Shown here: in pieces, positions 7,379 through 11,827 of the stretch
How positions within the stretch are numbered: the stretch's first letter is position 1
How the letters are laid out: each line of letters opens with the position of its first letter
Assembly: GCA_029856445.1 (NCBI GenBank)
Contig: JAHQWY010000086.1
Coordinates: 1 to 11,827, forward strand
Origin: Promethearchaeia archaeon
GTDB taxonomy: Archaea; Asgardarchaeota; Lokiarchaeia; Sigyniarchaeales; SOKP01
Reading direction: 5' to 3'
Length of the DNA stretch: 11,827 bases
Notes under the pieces: generated by a model
Told to the model about the DNA's origin: nothing
The model's database searches: none
The model's input: the letters and a program-made list of their open reading frames with translations, nothing else
Translations under genes and position numbers: made by a program

Positions 7379-10255
7379 ATAGAAGCAGATTCAATTGAAA
7401 AAGTAAAAATTAAACTTGGTGGAATGACATGTGCAAATTGTGCTTTTAAAATTGAAACCAAGTTAAAAGGATTAGAAGGTGTAAGCAGTTCAGTAGTAAA
7501 TTTTGCTAATGAGGAGGCGACTGTTGAATTTAATCCCAATAAAATAAGTTATAATGATTTTAATCATGCTATTCGAGATTTGGGATATAAAGCTACTTTA
7601 GCTAAGATCGACCTTAAAGTAAGTGAATCAATCCCAGAGAATGAGTTTTTAGATTTGATTAATTCCGTAAAGAAAATTGAAGGAATCCATGATGTTAGAG
7701 GAAATTATCAGGCAAATAAGCTATTTATTGAATTTAATGAATTAAAGCTGGATGAAAATAAAATTATCACCACTATTAAGAAATTAGGATTCAAAATCGA
7801 GAAAACTGCTGGTGTAATGGACAAGGAGATTGAGCAACATAAAAAAGAAATGAATTATCGACTTCGGATTCTTGGAGGCTCCTTAATTTTTACATTCATT
7901 ATCACACCGATCAGTTGGTTTGTAGTTGAATCTTTTACAAGAAATTTAATTCTTTTCTTCCTGGCTATTCTTAATTATGGAGTTGCAGGTTCATTTTTCT
8001 TAATAGGAGCCTATAAATCTCTAAAAAATAAATCAACCAATATGGATGTATTAGTTGCTTTAGGAACTACCACTGCTCTAGTTTATTCAATTTTAACAAC
8101 ATTTATAATCGACGGTAAGACGTTTTATGAAGCAATGTCTATGATATTATCTTTCTTATTAGTAGGAAAGTATTTTGAACATAAGACTAAGGGTCAAACA
8201 TCTGAAGCCATTAAAAAATTAATTGGTTTACAGCCAAAAACAGCTACATTATTGAAAGATGGTCAAGAAAGTGAGATACCTATTGAAGAAATTGAAGTAG
8301 GTGATATCTTAATTGTAAGACCAGGTGAAAAAATCCCTGTGGATGGGAAGGTTATCAAGGGAAAGACCAAAGTAGATGAGTCTATGATTACTGGGGAAAG
8401 CAAATATATCAAGAAAGAAGTTGAGAGTGAGGTAATTGGTGCAACAGTAAATCAGACAGGATTGATTCAAATCCAAACCGAAAAGGTTGGGAAGGATACT
8501 CTTTTATTTCAAATTATTAATTTTGTAAAGGAGGCTCAAAGTAAAAAAGCTGCAAAACAAATGCTAGCAGATAAAGTTAGTAATTATTTTGTCCCTATCG
8601 TTGTTCTTATAGCGACAGGAGCATTTCTATATTGGTTCTTAATTGCTCAAATCGGATTAGAATTATCATTATTAGTATTCACTTCGATAGTCGTTATATC
8701 CTGTCCATGTGCCCTTGGTTTGGCTATCCCAACTGCTGTCATGGTAGGAACAGGTAAAGGTGCTGAAAATGGGATTTTATTAAAAGGAGGAGATTCTTTA
8801 GAAGCAGTAAATACGATAAACACTATAGTTTTTGATAAAACTGGAACATTAACCGTTGGGAAACCCAAAGTTTCGATTATATTTACTGAAAAGGATTTGG
8901 AAGGCCAAGGTTACAATGATAATGATCTGTTATTTTATGCTGGGAGTGCTGAAATGGGTTCTGAACATCCTCTTGGTCAAGCAATTATAGAAGAAGCTAA
9001 TCAACGAGGACTAACTCTTGAAACTCCTATAGATTTTGATGCAATTCCTGGAAAGGGAATCGAAACTTCTGTTAAAAACAAGAGGATTCTAATTGGTAAC
9101 GAAAAGTTAATAACAGATAACCATATCTCATTTGATAATTATAGAGACAAATATAATGAATTACAACGCCAGGGTATAACAACTATATTAATTAGTATTG
9201 AAGATAAAATCAGTGGAATTATTGGAATTTCAGATAAACTTAAGGATCAAGCTCCTTATGCATTAGATAAATTACGAGAAATTGGATTGGAAATTTATAT
9301 GATTACTGGTGATAATAAACATACAGCTTATAGTATTGGACAGATGCTAAAAATTGATGAGGATCATATTTTAGCAGAAGTATTACCTAATGATAAAGCT
9401 ATTACAATACAGCAACTTCAAGAATCAGATGATCATAAAATAGTGGGCATGGTTGGAGATGGTATAAACGATGCTCCCGCTTTAGCGCAAGCAGATGTTG
9501 GAATTGCTATAGGGTCTGGAACTGATGTGGCAATTGAAACTGCTGATATTGTATTGATGAGAGGTGACTTGAGAAATGTTGTTTCAGCTATTAATCTATC
9601 AAAAAAAACATATAAAAAAATGATCACAAATCTTTTTTGGGCTTTTATTTATAATCTTATTGGAATACCAATTGCTGCCGGCGTTTTATACTATGCAACA
9701 GGTTTCTTTTTACCACCTTATTTAGCAGCAGTTTTCATGGCATCAAGTTCGGTATCAGTAGTAACAAACGCTTTGTTTTTAAAGAGATATGAACCCAAAA
9801 CACCTCAACAAATTGAAGAAGAAAGACTATTAATCTCTCAAGAAAAAGTAACTGATCCTGTATGTGGGATGAAAATAGATCCAAGACGAGCAATTGAATA
9901 TGAGTATAAAGGTAAAATTTACCATTTCTGTAATCCAAATTGTGAAACTCATTTTAAAAAAGAGCCTGAAAGATTTAAAAATTATAATGCAATGGATCCA
10001 AAATTAATGCAAATGAAAAGTTCAGATGAGATTGAGAAAAGCAAAATTAATAATAAAGAATTTCAAAAAAAAGAGGAGGTAAAAAAAATGGGAAAATTAA
10101 AATGTGTGGAATGTGGTTTAGAACAAGAACTTCCAATGCATTGTGGACAAGCAATGCATAAAGAAGGTAATCAACTAGTTTGTTGGATGGGTGCTAGTTG
10201 TGGCGCTCAACCAATTCCTGAACATCATGGAAAACCTATGGAAGTTCTAGAATAG
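7379..10255 (+). CDS. copA: Copper-exporting P1B-type ATPase with HMA, YHS and Cys/His-rich tail domains
   Basis: Membrane pump that uses ATP to move Cu(I) (or Ag) across the cytoplasmic membrane, normally outward; about 958 residues. From the N-terminus: HMA domain with GMTCANC, a second HMA-like fold (nt about 7620-7810) without CxxC, eight membrane spans, TGES actuator loop, CPC ion site (nt 8702-8710, residues 442-444), DKTGT phosphorylation site (Asp486), SEHPLG nucleotide motif, TGDN, and GDGINDAP (nt 9455-9478). The last spans have YN...GIPIAAG and MASSSVSVVTN, typical of Cu(I) pumps. A YHS domain follows (DPVCGM at nt 9854, FCNPNC at nt 9926), then a charged linker and a Cys/His-rich tail from nt 10088. 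The first ATG (7424) is the M of GMTCANC and would break the domain; an in-frame TGA at 7373 bounds extension, so ATA at 7379 is chosen. Operon with the next gene, 20 bases on. Confidence 0.95.
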   Translation: MEADSIEKVKIKLGGMTCANCAFKIETKLKGLEGVSSSVVNFANEEATVEFNPNKISYNDFNHAIRDLGYKATLAKIDLKVSESIPENEFLDLINSVKKIEGIHDVRGNYQANKLFIEFNELKLDENKIITTIKKLGFKIEKTAGVMDKEIEQHKKEMNYRLRILGGSLIFTFIITPISWFVVESFTRNLILFFLAILNYGVAGSFFLIGAYKSLKNKSTNMDVLVALGTTTALVYSILTTFIIDGKTFYEAMSMILSFLLVGKYFEHKTKGQTSEAIKKLIGLQPKTATLLKDGQESEIPIEEIEVGDILIVRPGEKIPVDGKVIKGKTKVDESMITGESKYIKKEVESEVIGATVNQTGLIQIQTEKVGKDTLLFQIINFVKEAQSKKAAKQMLADKVSNYFVPIVVLIATGAFLYWFLIAQIGLELSLLVFTSIVVISCPCALGLAIPTAVMVGTGKGAENGILLKGGDSLEAVNTINTIVFDKTGTLTVGKPKVSIIFTEKDLEGQGYNDNDLLFYAGSAEMGSEHPLGQAIIEEANQRGLTLETPIDFDAIPGKGIETSVKNKRILIGNEKLITDNHISFDNYRDKYNELQRQGITTILISIEDKISGIIGISDKLKDQAPYALDKLREIGLEIYMITGDNKHTAYSIGQMLKIDEDHILAEVLPNDKAITIQQLQESDDHKIVGMVGDGINDAPALAQADVGIAIGSGTDVAIETADIVLMRGDLRNVVSAINLSKKTYKKMITNLFWAFIYNLIGIPIAAGVLYYATGFFLPPYLAAVFMASSSVSVVTNALFLKRYEPKTPQQIEEERLLISQEKVTDPVCGMKIDPRRAIEYEYKGKIYHFCNPNCETHFKKEPERFKNYNAMDPKLMQMKSSDEIEKSKINNKEFQKKEEVKKMGKLKCVECGLEQELPMHCGQAMHKEGNQLVCWMGASCGAQPIPEHHGKPMEVLE
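10073..10080 (+). promoter_or_regulatory. Strong internal ribosome binding site inside the copper ATPase gene
   Basis: GAGGAGGT, the longest Shine-Dalgarno match in the window, lies 7 nt before the in-frame ATG at 10088. It is flanked by two A8 runs (10065-10072 and 10081-10088). Its translation in the ATPase frame (KKEEVKK) is a featureless linker, as expected if the sequence is kept for ribosome binding rather than for protein. Confidence 0.7.
10088..10255 (+). CDS. Nested 55-residue Cys/His-rich protein, in frame with the copper ATPase C-terminus
   Basis: The ATPase's last 55 residues can be made separately from the ATG at 10088, served by the strong Shine-Dalgarno at 10073-10080. The peptide has a zinc-ribbon-like layout: CVEC (Cys6, Cys9), PMHCGQAM (His18, Cys19), VCWMGASCG (Cys32, Cys38) and IPEHHGKPM (His46, His47). 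The Cys, His and Met residues suit copper or zinc binding, so a soluble metal chaperone or sensor is plausible but unproven. The alternative is a fixed gene fusion with a leftover ribosome site, or a homopolymer error in the A8 run. Losing one A would end the ATPase at TAA 10080-10082 and leave this as a separate downstream gene. Confidence 0.55.
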   Translation: MGKLKCVECGLEQELPMHCGQAMHKEGNQLVCWMGASCGAQPIPEHHGKPMEVLE

Positions 10256-10275
10256 GAAAAACTGAAGGTGATGAT

Positions 10276-10458
10276 GTGAGCGGGTTAAAACTAAAATGCT
10301 GTAAATGTGGAAATATTATGGAAACACTTCCTAGCAGTAGTCAAGATGTCATTATAGATGAAGAAACTGGTGAGATACTTTATTGGAATGGTAAAAAATG
10401 TGGTTATAGACCTGCTGATTGCCTTGTATGCGAAAAATGTCAAGAAAAGGCTTGTTAA
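10276..10458 (+). CDS. Small Cys-rich, probably metal-binding protein in the copper operon
   Basis: 60-residue soluble protein with eight cysteines: CCKCG (8, 9, 11), KKCGYRPADC (42, 49) and CEKCQEKAC (52, 55, 60). The spacing of two Cys clusters around a short strand-rich middle resembles a zinc ribbon or metallothionein-like binder; I do not recognise a named family. GTG start: GAAGGTGAT at 10265 provides the Shine-Dalgarno 5 nt upstream, while ATGs at 10271 and 10274 are out of frame and stop or fail at once. It lies 20 bases after the copper ATPase stop, so it is surely co-transcribed, pointing to copper binding, delivery or sensing. The promoter region of the next gene follows. Confidence 0.75.
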   Translation: MSGLKLKCCKCGNIMETLPSSSQDVIIDEETGEILYWNGKKCGYRPADCLVCEKCQEKAC

Positions 10459-10480
10459 AATAAGGTTTTTCTTGATCCCA

Positions 10481-10499
10481 ATTTTATAAATCATAAAAT
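10481..10499 (+). terminator. Weak hairpin that may end the copper operon
   Basis: ATTTTAT and ATAAAAT form a perfect 7-bp inverted repeat around a 5-nt loop, 22 bases after the stop, followed by a T5 run at 10504-10508. A T5 run also lies at 10466-10470. Archaeal terminators are mainly T-runs, and an all-AT stem is unstable, so support is modest. Confidence 0.25.
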
Positions 10500-10530
10500 A
10501 TAATTTTTAATACAAATCTATTCTAATTAT

Positions 10531-10538
10531 TTTAAATA
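10531..10538 (+). promoter_or_regulatory. TATA box of the cysteine synthase gene, leaderless mRNA
   Basis: TTTAAATA, a near-consensus archaeal TATA box, lies 24-31 bases upstream of the ATG at 10562, so transcription should start at the start codon; no Shine-Dalgarno is present. The box sits in a perfect odd palindrome (10526-10540: ATTATTT, T, AAATAAT) that could bind a dimeric regulator, though AT-rich palindromes arise easily. Confidence 0.55.
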
Positions 10539-10561
10539 ATCAGAACTAAAAGTATGTTATT

Positions 10562-11560
10562 ATGAAATATTACTCAAATATCTTGAAATTGATTGGCAGA
10601 ACTCCCTTAGTTAGGATTGAAAAGAGTAATCCAAATCCTAATGTATTGTTACTCGCTAAATTGGAAAAATACAACCCTGCTGGTTCTGTAAAAGATAGAA
10701 TCGCTATCTCAATGATAGAAGAAGCCGAGAAACAAGGAATTTTAACAAAAGAAAAAATAATTATTGAACCGAGTAGTGGAAATACCGGTATTGGACTAGC
10801 TTTAGTGTGCGCAGTTAAAGAATATCAATTAGAAATTGTAATGCCTGAATCGATGTCTGTTGAACGGCGTAAAATTATGACTGCATATGGGGCGAAAATA
10901 ACATTAACTACTGGAGAAGACGGAATGAATGGAGCACAAGATTACGTGAAAGAAATTGTTAAACAAGATCCAGATAAATACTTTTTCCCTAATCAATTTG
11001 CTAATGAGAATAATGCTTTAGCACATTATAGATATACTGCGGAAGAAATTATTGAGGATACTGATGGGGAAATTGACATTTTTGTTGCAGGTCTTGGAAC
11101 TTCGGGGACATTAATGGGGATATCAAAAAGATTGAAAGAATTTAATCCAATGATAAAAGTAATTGCCGTAGAACCTGAACCTGGAGCCCCAATCCAAGGA
11201 TTGAAGAGTTTAGAAACTTCTTATACTCCCGAAATTTATGATGAATCGAGAATAGATGAAAAGGTGTATGTTTCTTTGGAAGATGCTGCACATGCTTCTC
11301 GTATGTTGGCATTACAAGAAGGAATTTTTACAGGTATAAGTTCGGGAGCAGCTTTGCATGTTGCATTAGAAACTGTAAGAAAGATGAAGTCTGGTACTTT
11401 AGTAGTATTATTACCAGATAGTGGAGAAAAATATATTTCTAATCCTATTTATGCTCCAGAAAAATGTTTAGAATGTACTAAAAGGTGTAAAATCAAGACT
11501 TTATGGGATGATCAATATATACAATCTATATCAGAATGGTGGGAAAGTGAAAATGGTTGA
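10562..11560 (+). CDS. Cysteine synthase, CysM-like PLP enzyme
   Basis: Cytosolic fold-type II PLP enzyme, 332 residues, that makes cysteine from an activated serine (O-acetylserine or O-phosphoserine) and a sulfide donor. Lys44 in AGSVKDR forms the PLP Schiff base, SSGNTG (71-76) binds substrate, GLGTSGT (177-183) holds the PLP phosphate, and PDSG (285-288) is the ring-nitrogen loop. EPEPGAPIQGLKSL and TPEIYDE (203-228) resemble CysM-type enzymes rather than CysK; Lys215 lies near the place where O-phosphoserine-using CysM carries an Arg, so O-phosphoserine is a possible substrate. The C-terminus adds about 30 residues with CLECTKRC (Cys302, 305, 309), a possible metal or redox site not usual in the family. 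ATG start matches family N-termini; a TATA box at 10531 suggests a leaderless transcript. It converges with the next gene, 9 bases away. Confidence 0.92.
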   Translation: MKYYSNILKLIGRTPLVRIEKSNPNPNVLLLAKLEKYNPAGSVKDRIAISMIEEAEKQGILTKEKIIIEPSSGNTGIGLALVCAVKEYQLEIVMPESMSVERRKIMTAYGAKITLTTGEDGMNGAQDYVKEIVKQDPDKYFFPNQFANENNALAHYRYTAEEIIEDTDGEIDIFVAGLGTSGTLMGISKRLKEFNPMIKVIAVEPEPGAPIQGLKSLETSYTPEIYDESRIDEKVYVSLEDAAHASRMLALQEGIFTGISSGAALHVALETVRKMKSGTLVVLLPDSGEKYISNPIYAPEKCLECTKRCKIKTLWDDQYIQSISEWWESENG

Positions 11561-11569
11561 TCTAATTTT

Positions 11570-11827
11570 TTAATTTTTATTACCTATCGTTTCAAAAAAT
11601 TTAGCCATTGCCTCTAAATTTTTGCGTAATTTAGTTCTATCAGGTATTTTTTCTAATTCTTCTGAAAATAACGGATAATATTTATGCAAAATACTTAATA
11701 ATTCAATCCAAGATTTCTGAGTCTCTGTTTTATCAGGAATTTGCTTTTTTAATTGAAATAAAACTCTCTTTTCTTTTTTTGCTTTAAGATTTTTGAGGAA
11801 TGTTTTAGTAACTAAAATTCGAAATTT
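11570..11827 (-). CDS. 3' end of an unidentified charged protein (partial)
   Basis: An open reading frame of 85 codons plus TAA (11572-11570) runs off the right edge; its start lies outside the window. The peptide is rich in Lys and Glu, helical in character (for example WIELLSILHKYYPLF), and has no cysteines or membrane span. I do not recognise a family. Support for coding is length without a stop in very AT-rich sequence, amino-acid composition typical of a soluble protein, and tight tail-to-tail packing with the cysteine synthase gene, whose stop is 9 bases away. The T-rich strip 11561-11580 may terminate transcription. Confidence 0.6.
   Translation of the reverse strand, partial: KFRILVTKTFLKNLKAKKEKRVLFQLKKQIPDKTETQKSWIELLSILHKYYPLFSEELEKIPDRTKLRKNLEAMAKFFETIGNKN

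Noticed and set aside
7372..7398. ATG at 7372 as the copper ATPase start or as a leader peptide
   Set aside because: It is out of frame with the ATPase, overlaps the Shine-Dalgarno and stops after eight codons (TGA at 7396), with no attenuator-like features.
7351..9938. Several 60-75 codon open frames on the reverse strand opposite the copper ATPase
   Set aside because: They lie wholly inside a strongly conserved P-type ATPase, have no ribosome sites and no recognisable motifs; they are reading-frame shadows.
10291..10494. Reverse-strand 67-codon frame opposite the small Cys-rich gene
   Set aside because: The forward frame has a GTG start with a good ribosome site and ordered cysteine pairs; the reverse one has neither and covers the likely promoter region of cysteine synthase.
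1..11827. CRISPR array, insertion sequence, tRNA or rRNA
   Set aside because: No regularly spaced repeats, transposase-like frame, terminal repeats or RNA-gene signatures were seen on either strand.

Overview
AT-rich window that reads as archaeal. TATA-like boxes (TTTAAATA and variants) lie about 24-33 bases upstream of two ATG starts that lack a Shine-Dalgarno site, as in leaderless archaeal mRNAs. Other genes carry a GGTG(A) Shine-Dalgarno core matching the archaeal 16S 3' end. The gene mix (beta-CASP metallo-hydrolase, IscU scaffolds, copper ATPase with a C-terminal YHS domain, CysM-like synthase, CotH/VTC/DUF4956 cluster) would suit an Asgard or other mesophilic archaeon. That lineage guess is inference and weak.

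Layout. 1-1842 (+): beta-CASP metallo-beta-lactamase protein, probably a nuclease. 1962-2851 (+): two tandem IscU-type Fe-S scaffold paralogues. 7161-2871 (-): a three-gene cluster of a membrane-anchored double CotH-kinase-fold protein, a VTC-domain polyphosphate polymerase and a DUF4956 membrane protein. 7379-10458 (+): copper operon with a P1B-ATPase bearing an HMA domain, a degenerate HMA, a YHS domain and a Cys/His-rich tail, then a 60-residue Cys-rich protein. The tail has its own strong ribosome binding site and ATG. 10562-11560 (+): cysteine synthase. 11570-11827 (-): 3' end of an unidentified charged protein running off the window.

Most striking observation: four genes (both iscU paralogues, the VTC gene and the copper ATPase) have no ATG, GTG or TTG that preserves their conserved N-termini. 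In each, an in-frame ATT or ATA sits exactly 7 nt after a GGTG core, pointing to AUU/AUA initiation. The genes without a Shine-Dalgarno site all start with ATG. Coordinates below use the inferred non-canonical starts; the first downstream canonical start is given in each entry.

How the genes may work together. The copper ATPase and its small Cys-rich partners form a metal-efflux module, with an inverted repeat at the promoter that could be an operator or leader hairpin. IscU scaffolds and cysteine synthase both concern sulfur, but no cysteine desulfurase is in view. The CotH/VTC/DUF4956 genes look like a membrane-surface system combining polyphosphate synthesis with protein phosphorylation; its physiological role is not established.
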